Shown here piece after piece: positions 41,643 through 51,934 of a stretch of 64,000 bases of DNA. How positions within the stretch are numbered: the stretch's first letter is position 1; the number at the start of each line of letters is the position of its first letter. The position numbers and the translations under genes are program-made. Source of the stretch: a bacterium (lineage in GTDB: Bacteria; Lindowbacteria; 2-12-FULL-62-27). Under the pieces are notes generated by a model. That model worked only from the letters and a program-made list of their open reading frames with translations, did no database searches and was not told the origin of the DNA. The DNA lies in the NCBI GenBank assembly GCA_016202645.1, contig JACQOF010000127.1, forward strand, positions 1 through 64,000, given 5' to 3'.

Positions 41643-42436
41643 TCGGGGCGGGCCGATGAGGCGACCGGGCGGGTCCTGCGATGCGTCACCACGCCTTCGT
41701 AGTAAAGGACATTTCCGGTTTCGTCCGTGGCGGACCGCACCGACTCTGAAATGTTCACCGGGTGGCCGTCGAACCTGCGCCACGTCATCGCCAAGTCCTG
41801 CACGGCGCCCTTCCGTGCCATCAGGTATTGCCAGCGACTGCAATCCGCGGGTTGGGCAATGAGGTCCCGGAACAAATTGGCGGCGAAAAGCTCCCGACGG
41901 CCCGGATACCCCAGCAGCGAGGCCAGGGAGTCGGTGCAGTCCAGGATCTCGCCCGTCAGGGACGCCCGGTACGTTCCGGCCGACGTCTCGCCAAAGAGTC
42001 CCGGATCGGCCGCCTTCTGGAGTCTTTTTTCCAACTGATCGACGCGCGATTCCAGGCCCGTCTGCGTCAAAACCGTCCGGGCCGCCGCCTGCAGACGGGC
42101 CAGGAATTCCTCGCGGTCGAAGGGTTTTCGGACGTAATCGTTCGCGCCGGACTGGATGCCGGACACGACGTCGAGGACGGTGTTTTTGGCCGTGAGAAGA
42201 ATGATGTATGTCCGGCGGCCGCGCGAGGACGCGCGGACTTTGCGGCACAGTTCCACCCCGTCCATGCGGGGCATCATCCAGTCCAGGATCGCCCATTGCG
42301 GAGGATCGACCGTCTGGAAACTCCGCCAAGCCTCGACCCCGTCCCGGGTCACCGTTGATTCGATGCCCATCCGGTCGAGCAGACTTTTCAAAAGGCGTCG
42401 GCACGCCGGGTCGTCGTCCGCGATCAGGGCTTTCAT
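41600..42436 (-). CDS. Response regulator with PAS-like domain (3' end within RAYT repeats)
   Basis: The 278-aa product has a REC domain (Asp52 in AILDWMMPRMDG, KP pair in VRKPFDREE), a short coiled coil, and a PAS-like segment (SAGTYRASLTGEILDCTDSLASLLGYPGR ... VLYYEGVVTH). The final SRIGIRIGITL is encoded by the inverted GATTGGTATC iterons of the RAYT element. The original 3' end was therefore replaced, and a kinase or other C-terminal domain may have been lost. It starts 22 bp after the REC-kinase stop. Confidence 0.82.
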   Translation of the reverse strand: MKALIADDDPACRRLLKSLLDRMGIESTVTRDGVEAWRSFQTVDPPQWAILDWMMPRMDGVELCRKVRASSRGRRTYIILLTAKNTVLDVVSGIQSGANDYVRKPFDREEFLARLQAAARTVLTQTGLESRVDQLEKRLQKAADPGLFGETSAGTYRASLTGEILDCTDSLASLLGYPGRRELFAANLFRDLIAQPADCSRWQYLMARKGAVQDLAMTWRRFDGHPVNISESVRSATDETGNVLYYEGVVTHRRTRPVASSARPELVSRIGIRIGITL

Positions 42437-42458
42437 GACGTCGATTTCTTCTTCTCGG

Positions 42459-43673
42459 TCATGAGGGTATCTCCCTCTCAGAAATTCCCGCCGGGCTGAA
42501 TACCGGCAGGGTCACGACAAACCGGGCGCCCCGGGGGATATCCGTATCTCCGAATAGAGTCTCCGCCGTCACGGTTCCGCCGTGGGCTTCGATGATGCCG
42601 CGGACGATCGACAAGCCCAGTCCCGCGCCCTTGATCGGGCCGCCCGGTTTTTGCCGGCCCCGATAAAATTTATCGAAAATATGCGGGAGGTCGGCGGGAT
42701 CGATGCCCGGACCGTCATCCAAGACTTGAATTTGGCATCCGTCCCGGCCGCCGATGAGAATGATCTGTACGCGACGGGCCGCGAAGCGGACGGCGTTGTG
42801 AATGAGATTGACGACGGCCTGTTCCAGGCGGTCTCGATCGACCATCGCCCAGAACCCCGACCCGTTCGAGTCAGAGGGCCGGTCGGCATCCCATCCGTCC
42901 GTGGCCGCCCATTCCAGATGAATGCCGTGATGTTGGGCCAGGGTTGACTGGGCATGGCAGGCCGACCGGACCACCTCCCGAAGATCGGTCCATGCCGGAC
43001 GGATATCGAAGCGGCCGGAGTCCATTCGGGAGAGATCAAAGACATCGGAGGAAAGGCGCAGGATTCGCTCGAGGTTTCGGCGGATGATCGCCGCGTAGGC
43101 CGGGCCTGCCGCGCCGGTTTGCCGGATCGTCCCCTCGATGAGGTCCAGCGCGCCGAGGGCGGATGAGATGGGATTATTGAGCTCGTGACCGATCATGGCG
43201 AGAAACTCGTTTTTCAGACCGTCAATTTCCAGTCTGCGCGTCTGGGCCTCCCGCAACTCCTGGAAAGCTTTCTTGCATACCAGTTGGGCCTGGATGCGGG
43301 CCAGCACGACCGGGACGTCGAAGGGTTTGATGACGTAATCGTTCGCGCCGGCCGCCAGGCTGTCCAGGATGGCCGGGCGGCTCCGGTTACCGGTGACGAC
43401 GATAACCGGCATGTCAGACGCCGCGTGATCCGCCCGAATTTTTTTCAGAATGTCGATCCCGTCCGCATCCGGAAGGCGCAGGTCCAGAAGAACCAGATCG
43501 AACGACCTCTGCCGGACTTGGGCAAGCGCCTCCTCTCCCCCCTCTGCGGTCGTAACCGTGTATCGCGCCTTCCAGAGAGTATGCGAAAGCAGTTTCAAAA
43601 TGGCCGGATCGTCATCCACCACCATGACGTGGGATTCGCCGGCCTGGTGTTCCACCAATGTTCCATTGTCCAT
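42459..43673 (-). CDS. REC-histidine kinase (response regulator-sensor fusion)
   Basis: The 404-aa protein has an N-terminal REC (Asp64 in LVLLDLRLPDADG), a coiled coil, HisKA with the H-box MIGHELNNPI (His163), and HATPase_c (NLIHNAVRFA, DDGPGIDP, GAGLGLSIV). There is no membrane segment. REC at the N-terminus implies that the kinase is itself controlled by an upstream phosphodonor, perhaps the hybrid kinase in the same cluster. A 155-bp gap separates it from the NtrC gene. Confidence 0.92.
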   Translation of the reverse strand: MDNGTLVEHQAGESHVMVVDDDPAILKLLSHTLWKARYTVTTAEGGEEALAQVRQRSFDLVLLDLRLPDADGIDILKKIRADHAASDMPVIVVTGNRSRPAILDSLAAGANDYVIKPFDVPVVLARIQAQLVCKKAFQELREAQTRRLEIDGLKNEFLAMIGHELNNPISSALGALDLIEGTIRQTGAAGPAYAAIIRRNLERILRLSSDVFDLSRMDSGRFDIRPAWTDLREVVRSACHAQSTLAQHHGIHLEWAATDGWDADRPSDSNGSGFWAMVDRDRLEQAVVNLIHNAVRFAARRVQIILIGGRDGCQIQVLDDGPGIDPADLPHIFDKFYRGRQKPGGPIKGAGLGLSIVRGIIEAHGGTVTAETLFGDTDIPRGARFVVTLPVFSPAGISEREIPS

Positions 43674-43828
43674 TGCTCACCTCCGAGTACATGGAGTGAG
43701 CAAGAATCGGGCCGGAAGCCCCGGCGGATGATAAAAAAATCAATTCGGTCGAAATCAGGAAATTATGGACGGGCCGGATCCGGCCGCGCGGATTAAGGCG
43801 GCGGATGTTAAGGCGCGGACGTTAAGAA

Positions 43829-45226
43829 TTAAGTCTGACTGTTAAGCTGAATGTCGAATCGGCGGATTTTTTTCCACAAGGTGACCCGGCTGATGCCGAG
43901 TTGTTTCGCCGCGACGGTCCGGCTGCCGCCGGCTGCTTGAAGAGCGGAAATGATCCGCTCCCGTTCCTGACGGTCATCCCCGGAAAGAACGTCCTCGGAC
44001 TCCGGTTCATGCCGGACAGACACGGGCGTTCGGATTTCGCTGGGAAGATCTTCGAGCCTGATCCGGTCGCCCGTCACGGTGACGAAGGCGCGCTCCACCG
44101 CGTTCCTCAGTTCGCGGATGTTGCCGGGCCAGGCATACTCCATCATCCGCCGGAGGGCCTGCGGGTCAATGCCCTTGACCGGTTTTTGAAACGTCCGCGA
44201 AAACTCCGAGATGAAATGGCCGACGAGGAGCGGGACATCCTCCTGCCGGGACCGGAGCGGCGGGATGAGAATTTCAAACACCCGGATCCGGTAATAAAAA
44301 TCCTCCCGGATCGCGCCGCTGGACAGCAGGGCCGGGAGGTCCCGGTTCGTCGCGCAGATCAGCCGCACGTCGACCTTGACCGGGCGCTCGTCTCCGACCC
44401 GCTGGACCTCTTTTTCCTGAAGCGTCCGAAGGAGCTTCACTTGAAGGTTCGGCGACATGTCGCCGACTTCGTCCAGAAACAGGGTCCCGCTGTCCGCCGC
44501 GCGGAAAACGCCGGCGCGGTCCCGGATTGCGCCCGTAAAGGCGCCCTTGACGTGGCCGAAGAGTTCGCTTTCCAGAAGCGTTTCGGGGATGGCCGAACAG
44601 TTGATGCCCAGAAACGGGCGGGTCTTCCGGGCGCTTTGCGCGTGAATGGCCCGCGCGGCCAGCTCCTTGCCTGTGCCGGATTCGCCCAGGATCAGGACGC
44701 TCACGGCGCTCTCGGACGCCAGCCGGATCCGGCGGAACACCTCCTGCATTGCGTCGCTCCGGCCGTCCAGCCCCTCGAACACGACCCGGCTCTTCGACTG
44801 CTCCTCGAGCAGCGTGATCCGCTCGTTGGCTTCGGCCAATACCGTCCGGTCGAGCACCCGCCGCTCGGCGATCGCCAGCCGGACCTTGAACAATTTCATC
44901 TCGATGGGCTTGGCCACATAGTCGTCCGCGCCGGCGTCCAGCACGGCCTGCAAATCTTCCGCGCTGTTTTTGGACGTCACCACCACGACCGTGCAGTACG
45001 GCCCGTGGTCATGCGCGCGGATGTTGCGGCACATCTCAAGGCCGCCCATCCCGGGCAAAACCAAGTCGAGAACCACCAGCGGATCACGCTCCTTCTGGAA
45101 GCCCTCCCAGGCATCCTCGGCCCGCGTAAAGGAGTCCACCGCATGTCCCGCGTCTTTCAGCACCGTCTCCAGAAGGCGGCGCATGGGATCGTCGTCCTCG
45201 ACCAGCAGGGTTTTGTATCGGTTCAT
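43829..45226 (-). CDS. NtrC-family sigma54-dependent response regulator
   Basis: The 465-aa activator has REC (Asp54 in LVVLDLVLPGMGG), AAA+ (Walker A GESGTGKE, GAFTGA sigma54 loop, LFLDEVGDMSP, and the R-finger region), and a Fis-type HTH (GGSRTVAAKQLGISRVTLWKKIRR). It should drive sigma54 promoters when phosphorylated. A short acidic coiled coil joins REC to AAA+. It is the third gene of the cluster, 7 bp after the REC-MBL gene. Its target promoters were not identified. Confidence 0.95.
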   Translation of the reverse strand: MNRYKTLLVEDDDPMRRLLETVLKDAGHAVDSFTRAEDAWEGFQKERDPLVVLDLVLPGMGGLEMCRNIRAHDHGPYCTVVVVTSKNSAEDLQAVLDAGADDYVAKPIEMKLFKVRLAIAERRVLDRTVLAEANERITLLEEQSKSRVVFEGLDGRSDAMQEVFRRIRLASESAVSVLILGESGTGKELAARAIHAQSARKTRPFLGINCSAIPETLLESELFGHVKGAFTGAIRDRAGVFRAADSGTLFLDEVGDMSPNLQVKLLRTLQEKEVQRVGDERPVKVDVRLICATNRDLPALLSSGAIREDFYYRIRVFEILIPPLRSRQEDVPLLVGHFISEFSRTFQKPVKGIDPQALRRMMEYAWPGNIRELRNAVERAFVTVTGDRIRLEDLPSEIRTPVSVRHEPESEDVLSGDDRQERERIISALQAAGGSRTVAAKQLGISRVTLWKKIRRFDIQLNSQT

Positions 45227-45233
45227 GAAACCG

Positions 45234-46548
45234 TCAGAGATATTCTTTCATCCCGTCGAAGCCATGCGCGGCGGTCGCCGGGCAGTCCAGTTCTTTCAGA
45301 AGACGCCGGGTGAGGTTGAGTTTGCGCTGGAGGAAATCGTCGTCATGCAGAGGGTCGTGATGGGTGACGATCCACCGTTTGACCCGCGCGACTTTGGCGA
45401 AGAGACATCCATTGGAGAGCGACGAATGGCCCCAGCCGATCTTCGAGCGGTATTCGTCGTTCAGGTACTGGGACTCGCCGATGAGTACGTCGGCGTCCGA
45501 GGCGAACCGGATCAGTTTCTGGTACGGAAACAGAAGTTCGGGCTCTTTGGCGGCCGACGACGGGTGACCCAAGAAACCCTTGAGGAACTCGTTGTCGCTC
45601 GCGTAGACGATCGTTTTTCCGTCGACCTCAATCTTGTATCCGACCGTCGCCCCCGGATGGTGCGTGAATTCCGCCGTCACCGAGCACCGGCCGATCCGGA
45701 CGGGCTTGTCGTCCAGGTGCCGGAACTCGATCCCGGCGCGCATGTCTTCGATCTGCACCGGAAAATAATCCCGGTCGAGCTGGCCCCGGAAGATCGATTT
45801 TAAATCCTTGCCGAACCCGGACGCGCCGTAGATGATCAATTCAAAACCGGGCACGTAGGCCGGGATGAAGAATGGAAATCCCTGGATATGGTCCCAATGG
45901 GTATGCGTGACGAAGATGTGGATCCGCCGGGGTTTCTGGGAAACAAGCGTCATGCCGAGTTCACGGATCCCGGTGCCCGCGTCAAAGACGAGCAGGTCGT
46001 CCCCCGAGGAAAGTTCCATGCAGGAGGTGTTGCCGCCGTGGCGCGCGTATTTCTGACCGGAGACCGGAACAGAACCGCGCGTTCCCCAGAGGCGGTAGAA
46101 AAGATCGCCGGTTTCGAGCGCGGGCAGATACGGCTCGCCGGCCGGGCCCGCGGATGGCGCCGCCGTGCCGGCGGAATCGGACGACGGAACACCCGAGAAA
46201 AAATCCCGGATCTTGCGGATAAACTCTCCAGGCTCGAACGGCTTGACGATGACGGCGGCCGCCCCGGCATCGTGGGCATGGTCCAAGTCCGGCTTGTAAC
46301 TTTTCGCGCTGCACACCATCACCCCGATCGATCGCGTCTCCGGATCGGCCTTGAGGCGCTTCAGGGCGTCCAAGCCGTGCAGTTTCGGCATCATGATGTC
46401 GAGAATGATGAGATCCGGCCGGAATGTTCCGACCTTCTCGATACACGCCTCCCCGTCCTCCGCTGTTTCGACGGTGTAGCCCTGTTTGACCAGAAGGCCC
46501 ACCATCAGTCTCGACATCGCCTCGGTGTCTTCCGCCACGAGAATTTTT

Positions 46549-46556
<8 letters not shown>
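45234..46556 (-). CDS. Response regulator with metallo-beta-lactamase output domain
   Basis: The 440-aa product joins REC (Asp53 in LIILDIMMPKLHG, VKPFEPGE) to an MBL-fold domain through a Ser/Ala/Pro linker (122-150). The MBL part has LWGTRGSVPVSGQKYARHGGNTSC, FDAGTGIREL, the zinc motif HTHWDH (218-223), SDNEFL, GWGHSS and THHDPLHDDD. The fold is of the phosphodiesterase/RNase Z-like group. It overlaps the hybrid kinase by 8 bp, suggesting direct pairing. A paralogous MBL domain is fused to TPRs at 54945. Confidence 0.9.
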
Positions 46557-48447
<1,891 letters not shown>

Positions 48448-48686
48448 GCGCCTCGAAACGCGCGATCCGATACATTTGCACCGAGGTTAACAAGGCATGG
48501 AGACTTGTTCAATACAATCATCGTAGGATACACCAGCAAATTGAATGCCGGGCGAACACCGGGTCGGAGAAGTAAAAAAATATAGTCTGTATATCAAAAA
48601 CTTACAAAAATAGAATTTATATTCTCCGTGATCTCTGTGGCTAATAAGGGGGTTTTCAGCACCTTGTTAACGTTAACACGTAAACC
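48448..48686. other. A+T-rich intergenic region
   Basis: This 239-bp stretch separates the hybrid kinase gene from the ferredoxin-like gene. It contains an A+T-rich block (48575-48625) with TATAGTCTGTATATC, unlike the G+C-rich surroundings, and is the likely promoter region for the signalling cluster. There is no ORF, tRNA or recognised RNA structure. Confidence 0.5.
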
Positions 48687-49097
48687 TCAGTGCCGGTCTC
48701 GATACGGCTCCGGAGACGGCGGCGGGCCGACTTCGTCCGCGGCGATGGCGCCGTAGACTTGGCCCTGCAGGGGCTCCGGCACGTCCGCGCCCCAGCCGCG
48801 GCGGTCCACGTCGGCGGCGAAATCGGCGACGCGCTCGCCGAGGTCCGTGGAGTTGACGCCGGCGAAAACCACCGCGTCAATCCCCTCCCGGCGCACCACC
48901 ACCATGTTGCCTTTGGAACACGGCCCGAGACATCCCGTTTTCCGAATGGGAATCTCCGCCCGCCCGGACATTTTGAGCCGCGCCTGCAAGGCCCCCCGGA
49001 TCCGGTCGACCGGCTCGCGTTTCGGCTTCCACTTCTGATCGACCGCCGTGACGCCGCAGCAACATCCGTAACACATCCACACTTCGGTTTGATTCAC
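48687..49097 (-). CDS. [2Fe-2S] thioredoxin-like ferredoxin-domain protein
   Basis: The 136-aa product has the four-cysteine pattern of thioredoxin-like [2Fe-2S] ferredoxins: CYGCCCG near the N-terminus and GCLGPCSKGNMVVV in the middle, then a hydrophobic VVFAGV strand. Such proteins act as small electron carriers and sometimes accompany cobalamin enzymes. The start is GTG 49097. The acidic-to-basic tail (QGQVYGAIAADEVGPPPSPEP) has no recognisable motif. It follows the secreted-protein gene at 49148 by 50 bp on the same strand and may share its operon. Confidence 0.8.
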   Translation of the reverse strand: MNQTEVWMCYGCCCGVTAVDQKWKPKREPVDRIRGALQARLKMSGRAEIPIRKTGCLGPCSKGNMVVVRREGIDAVVFAGVNSTDLGERVADFAADVDRRGWGADVPEPLQGQVYGAIAADEVGPPPSPEPYRDRH

Positions 49098-49147
49098 GCG
49101 TCAATGCTACCACGGCCGACATTGAATCGAAAGCCGCCCGGGGATCG

Positions 49148-50008
49148 TCAGGGCAGGGGGATGTTCTCGAAGACGAACGGGATTTCCGTTTCGGCGCGGC
49201 CGGCGACCCACGAAACCGCGATGCCGAGGATATGCCCGGGTTTTCCATCGTAATCGAATTCCGGGTTGAATTTCAGGACGTCTCCCGAATAGCCGGTCGA
49301 CAGGCTCCGGGACGGTATGGATTTGCCGGTCCGCAGTACAAGTTCCCACTCGTACAGATCCTGGAGGCTCTCGTCGAAGGATTCCAGTGAGCGGCCGTCG
49401 ATTCGGGCGATGGTCCGGCCGCGGGACTCCTGTACGACCTCCTGAAGCGTCAGCCGGACCATGCCGGCCGCGGCGGCGCGTTTCGGATCCTCCGGATCGG
49501 TGAGCGCAAGAAACGCGGTGTCCCGCGGCGGTTCCCTGAAAAGCGCGGTGATCGATCCCTCCAGACGCTCGATCTCCGTGGCCTTCCGATCCGGCAGGGG
49601 GAGGACAATCTGGACGGTGAAACTGTTGTTGTTTCTGCCAAGCTTCGAGTGGCGGCGACTTTCGTGGAGCGGTAGGAAATCCTCCGGCGACGGCTGCCAT
49701 CCGCGGTCGTATCGCACCGACTGGACTTTCGCGTGGCGGACATATTCGTAAGGCGTGTGATCTGGATCCGTCCGGCACTGAACCGATATCGTCAGGCTCG
49801 GCGGACGGGAGAGATTGACGAAGGAAACATTGGACGTCAGCGTGTGGATCTGCAGGTAAACACCCTGCGAAACGGCGGAGAGCGAATCGAGGGAGACATC
49901 CATCTGCCGGCTTTCGATTTTTCGGGTACGCATACGGGCGGCGGCGGGGTCACACCACGCCGCGAACAGGGCAACGGCCAAGATCGTCAATAACGCCGAA
50001 CGGTTCAT
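49148..50008 (-). CDS. Secreted protein of unknown function in ECF-sigma cluster
   Basis: The 286-aa product has a signal peptide (SALLTILAVALFAAWCDPAAA) and a soluble domain of ~260 residues, probably beta-rich. It includes RQMDVSLDSLSAVSQGVYLQIHTL and the LEGSITALFREPPRD region. No family is recognised. It overlaps the anti-sigma gene by 4 bp, so its product is co-made with the sigma factor pair. This hints at an envelope-stress or surface role, but no direct evidence supports it. Confidence 0.72.
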   Translation of the reverse strand: MNRSALLTILAVALFAAWCDPAAARMRTRKIESRQMDVSLDSLSAVSQGVYLQIHTLTSNVSFVNLSRPPSLTISVQCRTDPDHTPYEYVRHAKVQSVRYDRGWQPSPEDFLPLHESRRHSKLGRNNNSFTVQIVLPLPDRKATEIERLEGSITALFREPPRDTAFLALTDPEDPKRAAAAGMVRLTLQEVVQESRGRTIARIDGRSLESFDESLQDLYEWELVLRTGKSIPSRSLSTGYSGDVLKFNPEFDYDGKPGHILGIAVSWVAGRAETEIPFVFENIPLP

Positions 50009-51258
50009 TCTTCATTCCTCCTTGGGATTCCGGTATTCGTTCGAAACCGGATTTCGATGCGGACGCCGGTCTCGGCGGTCATCCGCTGAAAGATTGGGGC
50101 AAGGCGGGTCAGGATATCTTGAGGGTCCGGATGGTGGACCGTCCATTCACCCGCGCCGGTGATTTCCATCCGGGCGCCCAATTCGCGGACGGCCGTATCG
50201 AGCGCCGCGCGGAACGCCGGGGGATCGGCCACCCGAAGGACAACCCGCGCGGGTGTGGCCAGGAGGCTGGGCGCGGGAGCCGCAGCCGGCGTGGGCGTTC
50301 CGTTTGTCCTGGTGTACGCCACGAACATCGGATCCTTGGCGGCCTCGGCGGGGGTGTCAAGATCGGACGATGTCCCCGCAAACAGCGCGTATCCGGCAGA
50401 CGCCGGCGCCTCCTTCTTTTCCTGCGGAGTCTGCGGCCCCGCGGGCGGCGGCGCCGATGCGGCGACCTCCGGGCTTTCAGTCTGGCTGAGACGATCCATG
50501 TAGACGCCCTTCGCCTTCATCGCAGTCCTCCGGGTCGCCATCTTTTTCGGCGTGGGTTTCGCCGGTGCCGAAGGCACTGTTTTCTCCATCGGGAGGATAC
50601 CCGCGGCCTCCACTCGGTCCTCCTGCCCTTCGACTGAAACGTCAGCCGGTTCGGTGGCCTCCCACACCGATTTCTCTTCACTCCTCGCCGGTACTGCCTC
50701 GGCGATTTCCGGGGCCGGGGTTTCCCGTACTGTCTCATCCTCCCCCCGTGAGGGGGAGGGCGGGAGGGGGGTGCCCTGAATGGATGCGGCGGATGAGCCC
50801 CCCCCTTCCAGCTTCCCCCTCAAGGGGGGAAGAGGTTGATGGCGCTCCGCGGGCGGCAGGGATTCGACCGGCAAAACATCAGCCGTGGGAACCGTCTCCG
50901 ATGGCGACAGCGGGATATGGGATTCGTCCCGCAACCGGAAAAGGACAACCGCCGTGAGACAGACCATTGCCGCCATCGCCCAGAGGTGTGGGTTGAAACG
51001 GCGGGATGGCGCCGCAACCCGAATGCGCCCGAGGATCTTCTCGTCGAGATTCGCCGGAACCGCCGGTTCCATCCGAAGGCACGCCAGAATGTCGCGCGTC
51101 TCACGGATGGACGAGAGATCCGCCCGGCAGGCCGCGCAGGATTCCAGATGAGCCTGTATTTCCCGGGTCTCTTCAGCCGTCAGTCGCCCGTCCAGATATT
51201 CTGAAAGCTGTTCGGGTCTTTCGTGAGGATTCATTCGGTTCGTCATCCTGTCGGTCAT
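50005..51258 (-). CDS. Anti-sigma factor with zinc-finger domain and repeat-encoded linker
   Basis: The 417-aa membrane protein has an N-terminal ZAS-type domain (EYLDGRLTAEETREIQAHLESCAACRADL) and one membrane helix (~91-107, HLWAMAAMVCLTAVVLF). A long disordered linker and a C-terminal ~100-residue periplasmic domain ending PARVVLRVADPPAFRAALDTAVRELG follow. It should bind and hold the ECF sigma factor. Residues ~140-170 (PLPPLRGKLEGGG ... GTPLPPSPSRGED) are encoded by an interspersed palindromic repeat (50740-50840) inserted in frame. Confidence 0.87.
   Translation of the reverse strand: MTDRMTNRMNPHERPEQLSEYLDGRLTAEETREIQAHLESCAACRADLSSIRETRDILACLRMEPAVPANLDEKILGRIRVAAPSRRFNPHLWAMAAMVCLTAVVLFRLRDESHIPLSPSETVPTADVLPVESLPPAERHQPLPPLRGKLEGGGSSAASIQGTPLPPSPSRGEDETVRETPAPEIAEAVPARSEEKSVWEATEPADVSVEGQEDRVEAAGILPMEKTVPSAPAKPTPKKMATRRTAMKAKGVYMDRLSQTESPEVAASAPPPAGPQTPQEKKEAPASAGYALFAGTSSDLDTPAEAAKDPMFVAYTRTNGTPTPAAAPAPSLLATPARVVLRVADPPAFRAALDTAVRELGARMEITGAGEWTVHHPDPQDILTRLAPIFQRMTAETGVRIEIRFRTNTGIPRRNEE
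50740..50840. repeat. CCCCCTC-type palindromic repeat inside anti-sigma gene
   Basis: The + strand reads CCTCCCCCCGTGAGGGGGAG, GGGAGGGGGG, then CCCCCCCTTCCAGCTTCCCC and CTCAAGGGGGGAAG. These are inverted G/C-tract arms around short loops. This is a REP-like interspersed repeat common in many genomes, here read through as a Pro/Gly-rich peptide in the linker. Confidence 0.7.
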
Positions 51259-51824
51259 GCGTCCTCCACTTTCACGATGCCGCGGGCGGCGAATTGTTCC
51301 CTCAGTTGTTTTCGCGCGCGGTGCAGGCGGACTTTAAGGTTTTCAAGACTGATCCCGATCGTGGCCGCGGCCTCTTCGTAAGTCAGGCCTTCCAAGTCCA
51401 CCATCACGACCGTCTCCGCGAATTCGGCGGGCATCCGCGCAACTTCTTCCATCACCATCCGGCGCCGGTCGACGTCGACGGCACGCCGCTCCGGGTTGTC
51501 CGTGGAAGGGCGGTCGGGAGGACCGTCCGGAAAAAACGCTAGTTTTCTGTTTGATCGGACGTGATCCAGCGCCCGCCGTACAGCCATCGTCCGTATCCAG
51601 CCGCCAAACGCGGCGGGACGTTCAAGCCTCGGCAGATTCCGCCACGCGCGAAAATACGTTTCCTGCGCGATATCCTCCGCCAGCGACGCGTCCCCAACAA
51701 TCCGGCGGGCCGCACCGAATACAATCCGGGACGTCTCCCGGACCAGTTCCGCGAACGCCCCCTCATCGCCCCCACGCGCCATGCCCACAAGTCCTTCCAT
51801 CCGTTCCATCCGCAAATCCGCCAT
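51255..51824 (-). CDS. ECF-type RNA polymerase sigma factor
   Basis: The 189-aa sigma-70-family protein has region 2 (AFAELVRETSRIVFGAARRIVGDASLAEDIAQETYFRAWRNLPRL) and region 4 (MPAEFAETVVMVDLEGLTYEEAAATIGISLENLKVRLHRARKQLRE). The start is ATG 51824; ATGs six codons later or an ORF extending upstream are alternatives. It is coupled by a 4-bp overlap to its anti-sigma. Its targets may include its own operon, but no promoter was identified. Confidence 0.95.
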   Translation of the reverse strand: MADLRMERMEGLVGMARGGDEGAFAELVRETSRIVFGAARRIVGDASLAEDIAQETYFRAWRNLPRLERPAAFGGWIRTMAVRRALDHVRSNRKLAFFPDGPPDRPSTDNPERRAVDVDRRRMVMEEVARMPAEFAETVVMVDLEGLTYEEAAATIGISLENLKVRLHRARKQLREQFAARGIVKVEDA

Positions 51825-51869
51825 CGGATCCCAAGGTAGCAGGGGCCAACTCGCGGTCAAGGCCAATTC

Positions 51870-51934
51870 AGCGGAGCCTTAAGGCTCCGCTGATGATATC
51901 CCCCTGGGTATACACGGAGGAGCCTTAAGGCTCC
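51870..51934. repeat. Two GGAGCCTTAAGGCTCC palindromes
   Basis: A 22-bp perfect palindrome (51870-51891) and a 16-bp core copy (51919-51934) share GGAGCCTTAAGGCTCC and lie 27 bp apart. They fill the gap between the VIT-vWA stop and the sigma-factor start. They could be operator half-sites or a terminator/attenuator pair. Confidence 0.85.
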
